Shown here one piece after another: positions 1 to 5,729 of a stretch of 5,729 bases of DNA. The DNA comes from Pseudomonadota bacterium (GTDB taxonomy: Bacteria > Myxococcota > Myxococcia > Myxococcales > Myxococcaceae). Location: the NCBI GenBank assembly GCA_023424585.1, contig JAFADT010000815.1:1-5729 (forward strand), in the 5' to 3' direction. Position numbers and translations under genes: made by a program. Positions within the stretch are counted from its first letter, which is position 1, and each line of letters opens with the position of its first letter. The notes under the pieces were generated by a model. That model was not told the origin of the DNA, ran no database searches, and saw nothing but the letters and a program-made list of their open reading frames with translations.

Positions 1-1425
1 CCGTACAAGGATCAGCGCAAGACGGTGAAGTTCCGCGACCTGCCCGCGCCCCGTCCGGAGAACGCGCTGTTGGGCGTGCAGTTCGCCGCGTGCTGGCACC
101 AGTGGCCCTTCCCCACCGTCATCACGAATCCAGACCACTGGGCCTTCAGCGGCACGGGCCTGAAGGCCGGGGACACGCTGTGGATGGCGAACGGCTACGA
201 GATGGATCAGCTGGTGTCCAACGGCCGCCAGCCGTCCGGCGTGGACGTGCTCGCGGAGTCTCCCGCGCTGTCGCTCCAGGGAGGCTTCGGCTTCTCGCAC
301 ATGGTGGTGCGCAAGCAGGGCGACGCGTATGTCTTCTCCGCGGGCGGCATCGACTTCGTGCAGAAGCTGGCCGGAGTGGGGGACCGCGTGGCGGATCCGC
401 GCGCGGGCCGCATCGTGGCCAACGTGCTCTACAAGGCGCTGGGCCGGAGGCCGCCGAGCGACCTGGTGAAGTTCCAGCCGCCGGCCGCGCCACCCCGGGT
501 GGGGCCGTTCGCCGCGTCCGTGACGACAGTGGCGGGACAGCCCGGCAAGCGCAGCCATGCGGGCGTGAAGGTGGCGCCGGACGAGCTGGGCGCTCCCCTC
601 GCGGTCGCGGTGCTGCCGGATGGCGGCTGGGCGGTGGCGGACGCGCTGGGCAACACGGTGAAGCGCGTGTCGCCGGACGGGAAGCTCCGCACGGTGCTCG
701 ACAACCTCTCGGGCCCCATGGGCATCGCCGCGGACGCGCTGGGGAACATCTACGTGGCCGACACCGAGAACGCGCTCATCCGCCGCATCTCCCCGGAGGG
801 CAAGGCGGAGGTGTTCGCGGGCACCACCTGGGGCTACCAGGACGGTCCCGCGCTGTCGGCGGCCTTCAACCAGCCGGCGGGCCTGTCCTTCACGCCGGAC
901 GGCACGGCGCTGCTCGTCGCGGACCTGAACAACAGCGTCATCCGCCGCATCGACATGGTGACGCCCGGCAACCCGGTGACGACGCTCCGGGGCGACTGGC
1001 TCTATCGGCCCTCCGCGGTGGCGCAGGCGAGGGATGGCTCCGTCTACGTCGTGGAGAGCGGCATGGCGCGCGTGGTGCGCGTGCGCGACGGCGTCACCAC
1101 CGTGATGGCGGGCTCCACGCCCGGCTTCCGCGACGGCGATCCGAAGGAGGGGCAGCTGCTGCCGTACCTGGGCCTGGCGCTGCTGCCGGACGGCTCGCTC
1201 GCCATCTCCGACCCCGGCAACTACCGCGTGCGCCGGCTCACCTTCAACGCGGCCGGCGAGCCGGAGAAGCTGACCACGCTCGCGGGCAGCGGCCGCTACG
1301 GCGCGGAGGACGGCCCGGGCAGGGAGGCCCAGCTGGTGCTGCCCGCCGGGCTCGCGGTGGGGCCGGACGGCACCCTCTACGTGGCGGACGCGGGCAACTC
1401 GCTCGTGCGCGCCATCCAGCGCTGA
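1..1425 (+). CDS. DMF-amidase-like C-terminal domain fused to NHL beta-propeller (5' end missing)
   Basis: The frame is open from base 1 and ends at TGA 1423-1425, so this is the last 474 codons of a longer gene. A GTG at 25 is not a convincing start because no Shine-Dalgarno sits at a useful distance and the domain already runs through it. Counting codon 1 at base 1, residues of about 18-150 resemble the C-terminal domain of N,N-dimethylformamidase large-subunit-like proteins: ENALLGVQF, then HWAFSGTGLKAGD (46-58), GYEMD (65-69), GVDVLAESPA (80-89) and the closing FSAGGIDFVQKLA. A Pro-rich linker follows. Six NHL-type blades begin near residues 197, 238, 291, 335, 389 and 447, with typical signatures such as GNIYVAD, NSVIRRI and GTLYVADAGNSLVR, and interblade AGxxxGxxDG motifs. 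NHL propellers usually bind protein or ligand. Amidase activity cannot be judged because the upstream part, where most of the family's iron site would lie, is outside the window. Domain calls are from recognised motifs; substrate unknown. Confidence 0.9.
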   Translation, partial: PYKDQRKTVKFRDLPAPRPENALLGVQFAACWHQWPFPTVITNPDHWAFSGTGLKAGDTLWMANGYEMDQLVSNGRQPSGVDVLAESPALSLQGGFGFSHMVVRKQGDAYVFSAGGIDFVQKLAGVGDRVADPRAGRIVANVLYKALGRRPPSDLVKFQPPAAPPRVGPFAASVTTVAGQPGKRSHAGVKVAPDELGAPLAVAVLPDGGWAVADALGNTVKRVSPDGKLRTVLDNLSGPMGIAADALGNIYVADTENALIRRISPEGKAEVFAGTTWGYQDGPALSAAFNQPAGLSFTPDGTALLVADLNNSVIRRIDMVTPGNPVTTLRGDWLYRPSAVAQARDGSVYVVESGMARVVRVRDGVTTVMAGSTPGFRDGDPKEGQLLPYLGLALLPDGSLAISDPGNYRVRRLTFNAAGEPEKLTTLAGSGRYGAEDGPGREAQLVLPAGLAVGPDGTLYVADAGNSLVRAIQR

Positions 1426-1428
1426 TCA
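1423..1428. other. Abutting convergent stop codons (TGATCA)
   Basis: The plus-strand gene ends with TGA at 1423-1425 and the minus-strand gene ends with TGA read from 1428-1426. Together they form the palindrome TGATCA. The two reading frames meet tail to tail with no spacer, so no intergenic terminator can exist here. Any terminator must lie inside the opposite gene, and the two mRNAs probably overlap in their 3' ends. Confidence 0.95.
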
Positions 1429-2385
1429 ACGGCCCGGGCCGCGCATGCCGCCGAGCGGTGGCGGCGCGTCCATCTCCTGCCGCGTGCGCCGCCGGTCCGG
1501 GGTGTCGCGCGGCAGCTCCACGAAGGTGCACATCTCGCAGAGGCGGCTGTAGATGCGCTCGCCCACGCGCTCGCGCAGCAGCTCCGCGTCCTTCATGGCG
1601 GACCGCGCGTCGTCCGTGGCGCGGTAGCCCGAGGGCGCGCTGCTGCGCGCGCCCTTGCGCTCCGGCTCCAGCGAGTAGTTCGTGGCGAAGAGCGTCGTGC
1701 GCCCCGCGTTGTAGCGCCGGGCGATCAGCTCATCGAGCGTCTCCATCTCGAAGGGGCTGCCGCGGCCCTTGCCCAGCTCGTCGATGGCGAGGACCTCCAC
1801 CTCCGACAGCGGCCCGATGATCTCCCCGCCGCTCTTGCCGTCCTGGAAGCCGCGCCGGATGGTCGCGTAGAGGAGCGAGATCTCCACGTAGCGGGCCTTG
1901 ACGCCCATCTCCAGCACCAGGTGCCCGAGCGTCGCCGCGACGAGGTGCGTCTTGCCCGTGCCCACCGGCCCGCTCAGCACGAAGCCCTTGTTGGTGGCGC
2001 CCTTCACGTACTGATGGGCGAAGTGCGTCGCCACGCCGCGGCCGCGGTCCTGCGCCTCGTTGAAGGGCCGGTAGTTGTCGAACGACGCGTGCGCCATGAC
2101 GCCCGGCATCTGCACGTCGTTGTAGAGCGCCACGCGCGTGCGCCGGAGCGTGCACACGCACGGCTCCAGCACCTCATACGTCCGGGGGCCCACCTTCGCG
2201 CTGAAGGTGCCTTCCTTCTGCACCAGCCTGTGCCCGCGTCCACCGCACATCGGGCAGTCCACCGCGCACGGACACACCCGCGCGGTCGCGAGCTCTCCGC
2301 GCCGCTCGATGAGGTACGTCCGCCCGCCGCACTGCCCACACGCCTCGCCGTTCGCCTTGGCAGCCATCGCGCCCAGCCATAACAC
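1426..2385 (-). CDS. DnaC/IstB-like AAA+ ATPase with Cys-rich N-terminus (putative helicase loader)
   Basis: The product has 319 residues. The N-terminus carries eight cysteines arranged in pairs: C16/C19, C38/C40, C44/C47 (CPMCGGRGH, like a DnaJ-type CxxCxGxG knuckle) and C76/C78. This suggests one or two zinc sites. The ATPase core has Walker A GPVGTGKT (139-146, K145), Walker B VLAIDELG (198-205, D202/E203) and a sensor-1-like segment TTLFATNYS (N236). A C-terminal RVGERIYSRLCEMC segment resembles the sensor-2/arginine region of DnaC/DnaI-type proteins. DnaC/DnaI proteins load the replicative helicase on DNA; IstB is the transposition relative. No transposase partner (IstA) or IS ends are seen, so a chromosomal helicase-loader role is more likely. 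The GTG start at 2385 is chosen because AGGGGGG lies 3 nt upstream. An in-frame ATG at 2367 lacks a good Shine-Dalgarno but would give a product starting MAAKANGE with all cysteines intact. The gene follows the 2448-3098 gene by 62 bp on the same strand. Family is confident; role is inferred. Confidence 0.92.
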   Translation of the reverse strand: MLWLGAMAAKANGEACGQCGGRTYLIERRGELATARVCPCAVDCPMCGGRGHRLVQKEGTFSAKVGPRTYEVLEPCVCTLRRTRVALYNDVQMPGVMAHASFDNYRPFNEAQDRGRGVATHFAHQYVKGATNKGFVLSGPVGTGKTHLVAATLGHLVLEMGVKARYVEISLLYATIRRGFQDGKSGGEIIGPLSEVEVLAIDELGKGRGSPFEMETLDELIARRYNAGRTTLFATNYSLEPERKGARSSAPSGYRATDDARSAMKDAELLRERVGERIYSRLCEMCTFVELPRDTPDRRRTRQEMDAPPPLGGMRGPGR

Positions 2386-2395
2386 CGTCCCCCCT
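2386..2395 (-). promoter_or_regulatory. Strong G-rich Shine-Dalgarno that sets the GTG start of the ATPase gene
   Basis: Read on the minus strand, the bases before the GTG at 2385 are AGGGGGGACG. The purine run ends 3 nt from the start codon. It is the only good ribosome site near this gene's start and favours GTG 2385 over the in-frame ATG at 2367. The whole G run is also one arm of an inverted repeat, so access to it may be controlled. Confidence 0.65.
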
Positions 2396-2441
2396 GGTCG
2401 TCAGCTCACTGCCCGCCCGTTCAGGCGCGCGAAGGGGGGAC
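2387..2441 (-). repeat. 8-bp GC inverted repeat masking the ATPase ribosome site
   Basis: On the plus strand GTCCCCCC (2387-2394) and GGGGGGAC (2434-2441) are perfect reverse complements separated by 39 bp. In the leftward mRNA the order is: UGA stop of the upstream gene (2450-2448), GGGG (2447-2444), UUGU, CCCCCC (2439-2434), a 39-nt loop, then GGGGGGAC containing the Shine-Dalgarno. The C run can pair either with the nearby GGGG in a small hairpin with a UUGU loop, or with the Shine-Dalgarno arm. The pairing is visible in the sequence; a regulatory effect is inferred, and G and C runs are not rare in DNA of this composition. Confidence 0.45.
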
Positions 2442-2447
2442 AACCCC

Positions 2448-3098
2448 TCAGGTCTCCTTCATGTCCAGCCGCCGTCTGACGGCCGCCTGGAGCCGGAAGC
2501 GCCGGGCCACGCGCCGCGCGCGGGCCGTCATCAGCTGCTGTTCACCGGTGCGCGCATCGCGCCACACCGTGCGTCGCTCCGCGAAGGGCAGGGCGCGCAA
2601 GAGCGCCATCAGCGCCCACGCCTCTTGATGATCCATGGCCGCGGGCTCGCTCGGCACGCACGCGAGCACCGTGTCCAGCATCCGGTGCACCCGCGGCGCC
2701 AGCGCGGCCTCGCGCTCCGTCAGCGCCCGCAGCGCCGCGCACAGCCGCGCGTGCCGCACCTCCTCCCACGAACGGGCCGGGCGCTTCTTCGAGGAGGGAC
2801 GCGCCTCCTCGCCCTGGCCCGCGGACAGGTCGCGGTACTTGCGGATCTCCGTCTCCACCTGGCGCCGGCACGCGCGCAGCGAGCGCAGCACCGGCTCTCC
2901 GGGCCGCGCGTCCCACAGCGCCTTCTCCGCCGAACGCGAGATGCCGCGCGCCACGACCTCGAAGGGCACGCCCTCCCGCGCCCACGCGGTGACGAGCTCG
3001 GTGTCCAACGCGGACAGCATCAGGCCCGCGCCGCGCACCGCGAGGAAGTAGTCCTGCACCAGCTCCTCGAAGCTGGCGCTCTCCGGCAGAAGACTCAT
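2448..3098 (-). CDS. Small basic helical protein of unknown function, upstream partner of the AAA+ ATPase
   Basis: I do not recognise a named family. The 216-residue product starts at ATG 3098 (MSLLPESASFEELVQDYF). Upstream is a weak GGAG, 13 nt away. The frame stays open to 3530, but that extension overlaps the divergent promoter and the start of the TPR gene, so it is not used. Residues 8-89 look like a compact helical domain: a YF pair near 17-18, then LSALDTELVTAW (28-39), EGVPFEVVARGI (42-53) and SLRACRRQVETEIRKYR (73-89). A charged linker (about 90-110, Lys/Arg/Ser/Glu rich) leads to a second helical region. The tail is very basic (RARRVARRFRLQAAVRRR, about 192-210), which would suit nucleic-acid binding. 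There is no signal peptide or membrane segment, so it should be cytoplasmic. The bipartite helical plan and position before a DnaC-like gene recall DnaD/DnaB-type helicase-loading partners of Firmicutes, but this is an analogy, not a recognised homology. Confidence 0.82.
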   Translation of the reverse strand: MSLLPESASFEELVQDYFLAVRGAGLMLSALDTELVTAWAREGVPFEVVARGISRSAEKALWDARPGEPVLRSLRACRRQVETEIRKYRDLSAGQGEEARPSSKKRPARSWEEVRHARLCAALRALTEREAALAPRVHRMLDTVLACVPSEPAAMDHQEAWALMALLRALPFAERRTVWRDARTGEQQLMTARARRVARRFRLQAAVRRRLDMKET

Positions 3099-3115
3099 GA
3101 TCCGACAGCGGCTCC

Positions 3116-3148
3116 AGGCTGGGGGGCCAGACGAACGGCCGCCAGCCT
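3116..3148 (-). promoter_or_regulatory. Candidate 5' leader hairpin of the small basic protein gene
   Basis: AGGCTGG (3116-3122) and CCAGCCT (3142-3148) form a perfect 7-bp stem. Inside it GGCC (3125-3128) and GGCC (3137-3140) add 4 bp, leaving an 8-nt loop and a small internal loop. On the leftward mRNA the stem ends next to the weak GGAG at 3115-3112, 18 nt upstream of the start codon. It could affect translation or be a protein-binding palindrome. No clear minus-strand -35/-10 pair was found nearby, so the leader length is unknown. Confidence 0.3.
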
Positions 3149-3242
3149 CCCATACCCGTTGGGGCGCGCGGTGCAACCTTCCTGTCGCTCGCTGGAGGGG
3201 CCCCGGAAACACAGCGGAATTGAAGTTTTCCCGCCTGCTATC

Positions 3243-3264
3243 CGACGGAGCTAACGTCCCGTCG
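3243..3264. repeat. Short inverted repeat just upstream of the TPR gene promoter
   Basis: CGACGG (3243-3248) and CCGTCG (3259-3264) are perfect reverse complements with a 10-bp spacer. They end 6 bp before the proposed -35 box. The placement suits an activator or repressor site, but 6-bp arms made mostly of G and C are weak evidence in this genome. Confidence 0.2.
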
Positions 3265-3270
3265 TCTGAG

Positions 3271-3300
3271 TTGACCCGCCTTGCGCAAACCGCGCATAGT
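3271..3300 (+). promoter_or_regulatory. Sigma-70-like promoter for the TPR protein gene
   Basis: TTGACC (3271-3276, five of six consensus bases) is followed after 18 bp by CATAGT (3295-3300, four of six). It sits in the only noticeably AT-richer patch between the divergent genes. Transcription would begin near 3307, giving a leader of about 87 nt before ATG 3394. An in-frame ATG at 3313 would lie almost at the transcript end, which argues against it as the start. Confidence 0.55.
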
Positions 3301-3384
3301 ACGGCTCCCCTCATGGAAATTCCCGAAGATTCCCGGACACTTGCCAAGCAAGCAGGCATCCGCGAACGCCGGTTCCCCGCTCCT

Positions 3385-3390
3385 AGGAAG
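3385..3390 (+). promoter_or_regulatory. Ribosome binding site of the TPR protein gene
   Basis: AGGAAG lies 3 nt before ATG 3394 (AGGA core 5 nt away). It supports this start, directly ahead of a signal peptide, over the upstream in-frame ATG at 3313, which has no Shine-Dalgarno. Confidence 0.7.
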
Positions 3391-3393
3391 ACC

Positions 3394-5729
3394 ATGCGCC
3401 GCTCGCTACTCGTTTGCCTCGTTCTCCTGACTTCCATGGCTTCGGCCCAGGAGAAGAAAGCACTGCGCGACGCTGACCTGGGCAAGAAGTCCACCACCGT
3501 CGTGGACAAGTCCCTCGCTGGCGACATCACGCGCCCGAAGGAAGCCCAGCAGGCCGCCCCCGCGCTTCAATATGATCAGTTCCGCCTGGGCGTGGAGCTG
3601 CAAGTCGCCTCCAAGCGCCGCGAACAGATCGAATCGCTGAAGAAGATCATCTCGCTGTCGCCTGATCAGAAGGAGGCGCCCAGCCTGCTGTTCCGCCTGG
3701 GCGAGCTCTACTGGGAGGAGTCGAAGTTCTTCTTCTTCGAGGCCAACCGGAAGGACGACGAGCTCATCGTCGCCATGAACCGCAACGACGCCGCGGGCCA
3801 GCAGCGGGCCAAGGCGGAGAAGGCGGAGCTGATGGCGAAGGTGAAGGAGAACGGCAAGTACGCCGTCGAGCAGTACACGAAGATCGTCCAGGAGTACCCG
3901 AAGTTCGAGCGCACGGACGAGGTGCTCTTCTTCCTCGGCCAGTACCTGATGGAGGACGGCCAGGACAAGAAGGCGCTCGTCGCGTTCAAGCGCCTGGTGG
4001 AGAAGTACCCGCAGTCCAAGTACATCCCGGACGCGTACTTCGCCTTCGGCGAGTACTACTTCAACAACTCCAAGGGCAAGCGCCCGGAGCTGGAGAAGGC
4101 CCTCGCCGCGTACAAGAAGGCCGCCGAGTTCCCCGAGAACCAGGTCTACGCCTTCGCCCTCTACAAGCAGGGCTGGTGCTACTTCAACATGGGCGAGTAC
4201 GAGCCCGCGAAGGACAAGTTCAAGACCGTGGTCCTCTACGGCGAGCTGGCCGGCGCCGCCGCCGTGGAGAAGGACGGCAAGGCCAAGGCCAAGGGCTCGC
4301 TGGTGCGTGAAGCGCGCGGCGACTACGTGCGCGCGTTCGCCCGCGAGGGTGACGTGACGCAGGCCCGCGCGGACTTCGGCAAGGTGGCCACCAACCCGGA
4401 AGACCGCTTCACGATGATGAAGCAGCTGGCCAACCTCTACTACGGCGACGGCAAGGACCGCGAAGCGGCCATCACCTTCAACTCGCTGATCAAGGAGAAG
4501 CCGCTGTCGCCGGAGGCCCCTGGCTTCCAGGGCAAGATCGTCGACTGCATCCTGCGCATGGGCAACAAGGAGCGCACCGTGGCCCAGGTGCGCCGGCTCG
4601 TGAAGATCATGAAGGACGTCGAGTCCTCCGGCGTCATCAAGGACGACAAGGACAAGAAGGCGCTCGCGGAGGCGAAGGAGCTGTCCGAGCGCACGCTCTC
4701 CAACCTCGCCGTCACCTGGCACAACGAGGGCAAGAAGACGCGCAACGAGGAGACCTTCAAGTACGCGGACGCCGTCTACAGCGACTACCTCACGCTCTTC
4801 CCGGAGAACCCCAAGGCGTACGACCTGCGCTTCTTCTGGGCGGAGCTCCTCAACGACAACCTCCAGAACTTCGACAAGGCCGCCGCCAACTACACGCTCG
4901 TCGTCCTCCAGGACGCCAAGGTGCTGGAGGCCAAGGACGACAAGGGCAAGCCCAAGCCGGGCAAGCCGGGCAAGTGGCTGACCAACGCCGCCTACAACGC
5001 CGTGCTCGCCTATGACGAGGTCGTCAAGGCGGCGGAGGCGCGCGGCGAGGCCAAGTCCGAGTCCGCCGGCACGGACATCCAGAAGAAGATCGCCATCCCC
5101 GCGCTGAAGAAGTCGCTGCTCGACGCGTGCGAGCGCTACCTCAAGTACGTCCCCAAGGGCGACAAGCGCGTGGAGATCGCCTTCAAGGCGGCGAACATCT
5201 ACTACCGCCACAACCACTTCGACGAGGCGGTGCTGCGCTTCTCCGAGATCGCGCTCGGCTACCCCGAGTACAAGTTCGAGGACGGCCAGCGCGCGGCGGA
5301 GATCGCCGCCAACCTCATCCTGGACTCGTACAACCTGCTGGGCGACTTCGCGAAGGTCAACGAGTGGGCCCGCCGCTTCTACGCCAACGACAAGCTGGCC
5401 ACCGGCAAGTTCCGCGACGACCTGGCGAAGCTGATTGAGCAGTCGTCGTTCAAGCTGGTCAGCCAGCTGGAGGAGAAGAAGGAGTTCTCCAAGGCGGCCG
5501 AGGCGTACCTGAACTTCGTCCACGACTTCCCGCAGACGGAGATCGCGGACCTGGCGCTCTACAACGCGTCCGTCGACTATTACAAGGCGAAGAGCCTGGA
5601 CAAGGCCATCGAGGTCCGCAAGCGCCTGTTCGCCGAGTACCCCCGGTCCAAGTACGTGCCGGACTCCATCTACGCGAACGCGGAGGCGTTGGAGGCCATC
5701 GGTGACTTCGAGGAGGCCGCGAGCACCTA
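3394..5729 (+). CDS. Secreted TPR-repeat protein, 3' end beyond window
   Basis: The frame is open from ATG 3394 to the right edge: 778 full codons, no stop. The N-terminus is a classical signal peptide: MRRS, hydrophobic core LLVCLVLLTSM, and an ASA site with predicted cleavage after residue 18 (before QEKK). C8 lies too early and lacks a lipobox context, so it is probably not a lipoprotein. The mature part is rich in Lys, Glu, Tyr and Phe and consists of degenerate TPR-type helix pairs at about residues 94-116, 153-222, 232-283, 337-376, 452-508, 592-631 and 699-778. Several show the BamD/YbgF-like form in which a helix ends at YPxSKYxPDA (for example KYPQSKYIPDAYFAFGEYYF and EYPRSKYVPDSIYANAEALE). 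A Lys/Gly/Pro insert (514-527) interrupts the array. Such proteins usually scaffold envelope complexes in the periplasm. Large TPR proteins of this style occur in the myxobacterial gliding (Agl/Glt) machinery, but no other motility gene is visible here, so I do not assign a name. Function unknown beyond protein binding. Confidence 0.92.
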   Translation, partial: MRRSLLVCLVLLTSMASAQEKKALRDADLGKKSTTVVDKSLAGDITRPKEAQQAAPALQYDQFRLGVELQVASKRREQIESLKKIISLSPDQKEAPSLLFRLGELYWEESKFFFFEANRKDDELIVAMNRNDAAGQQRAKAEKAELMAKVKENGKYAVEQYTKIVQEYPKFERTDEVLFFLGQYLMEDGQDKKALVAFKRLVEKYPQSKYIPDAYFAFGEYYFNNSKGKRPELEKALAAYKKAAEFPENQVYAFALYKQGWCYFNMGEYEPAKDKFKTVVLYGELAGAAAVEKDGKAKAKGSLVREARGDYVRAFAREGDVTQARADFGKVATNPEDRFTMMKQLANLYYGDGKDREAAITFNSLIKEKPLSPEAPGFQGKIVDCILRMGNKERTVAQVRRLVKIMKDVESSGVIKDDKDKKALAEAKELSERTLSNLAVTWHNEGKKTRNEETFKYADAVYSDYLTLFPENPKAYDLRFFWAELLNDNLQNFDKAAANYTLVVLQDAKVLEAKDDKGKPKPGKPGKWLTNAAYNAVLAYDEVVKAAEARGEAKSESAGTDIQKKIAIPALKKSLLDACERYLKYVPKGDKRVEIAFKAANIYYRHNHFDEAVLRFSEIALGYPEYKFEDGQRAAEIAANLILDSYNLLGDFAKVNEWARRFYANDKLATGKFRDDLAKLIEQSSFKLVSQLEEKKEFSKAAEAYLNFVHDFPQTEIADLALYNASVDYYKAKSLDKAIEVRKRLFAEYPRSKYVPDSIYANAEALEAIGDFEEAAST
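4954..4974 (+). repeat. 9-bp in-frame tandem repeat coding for KPG
   Basis: AAGCCGGGC occurs twice in tandem (4954-4962, 4963-4971), followed by a partial third copy (AAG). It encodes KPGKPGK within the Lys/Pro/Gly insert of the TPR protein. Because the unit is three codons, copy-number change would keep the frame and only alter linker length. Confidence 0.7.

Noticed and set aside
90..1820. A 576-codon open frame on the plus strand crossing genes 1 and 2
   Set aside because: The product is an Arg/Ala/Gly/Pro-rich low-complexity sequence. It overlaps the NHL gene in another frame and runs antisense into the ATPase gene, both of which have clear domain motifs.
1426..2385. IstB of an insertion sequence
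   Set aside because: There is no IstA transposase, no terminal inverted repeats and no target duplication. The Cys-rich N-terminus and the same-strand neighbour do not fit an IS21-type element.
2434..2447. GGGG-UUGU-CCCC as a terminator after the small basic protein gene
   Set aside because: The stem is only 4 bp and no U tract follows. It fits better as an alternative pairing of the C run near the ATPase ribosome site.
3197..3204. GGGGCCCC palindrome in the divergent region
   Set aside because: Eight-base GC palindromes are expected often by chance at this composition, and it has no loop, T tract or placement relative to a promoter.
3313..3393. In-frame upstream ATG for the TPR gene
   Set aside because: It has no Shine-Dalgarno, lies only a few bases from the predicted transcription start, and would put 27 hydrophilic residues ahead of the signal peptide.
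3409..3417. Lipoprotein reading of C8 in the TPR protein
   Set aside because: The cysteine lies in the first part of the hydrophobic core with Val at -1 and no preceding h-region. A type I ASA cleavage site follows at residues 16-18.
3099..3530. N-terminal extension of the small basic protein (frame open to 3530)
   Set aside because: It would overlap the divergent promoter and the first 137 bases of the TPR gene. The extension has no domain character, and the conserved-looking domain begins right after the ATG at 3098.
3406..5523. A 705-codon open frame on the minus strand, opposite the TPR gene
   Set aside because: Its product is a low-complexity Leu/Val/Arg/Glu/Gly-rich string with no motif. 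It is the mirror of a plus-strand gene with GC-ending codons, and the plus-strand frame has a signal peptide, Shine-Dalgarno, promoter and TPR pattern.

Overview
The window is a GC-rich, densely coded bacterial stretch. Strong G/C preference at third codon positions, a large secreted TPR protein and a DMF-amidase-like/NHL architecture together suggest a myxobacterium (Myxococcus/Corallococcus type). That assignment is an inference from style and content, not from a marker gene. I see no rRNA, tRNA, CRISPR array, insertion sequence or phage gene.

Layout: (1) 1-1425, plus strand, is the 3' part of a gene that enters from the left. It joins a domain resembling the C-terminal domain of the N,N-dimethylformamidase large subunit to a six-repeat NHL beta-propeller. 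(2) 1426-2385, minus strand, encodes a DnaC/IstB-type AAA+ ATPase with a cysteine-rich, probably zinc-binding N-terminus. Its stop codon abuts the stop of gene 1 with no spacer. (3) 2448-3098, minus strand, lies just upstream of gene 2 and encodes a 216-residue, probably helical, basic protein of unknown function. (4) 3099-3393 is the divergent intergenic region, with a good sigma-70-like promoter facing right and some inverted repeats. (5) 3394-5729, plus strand, encodes an exported TPR-rich protein that runs off the right edge (778 codons visible).

How they fit: genes 3 and 2 look like a two-gene operon, transcribed leftward. The ATPase has the features of a replicative helicase loader, and the small protein may be its partner in helicase loading or replication restart. 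The 62-bp junction between them has a perfect 8-bp GC inverted repeat. One arm contains the Shine-Dalgarno sequence of the ATPase gene; the other lies just past the stop codon of the small gene. This suggests translational coupling by Shine-Dalgarno masking. The flanking genes 1 and 4 appear functionally unrelated; gene 4 is probably a periplasmic or envelope scaffold protein.

The observations I rate highest are the helicase-loader/unknown-protein pair with its masked ribosome site, and the amidase-like/NHL fusion.
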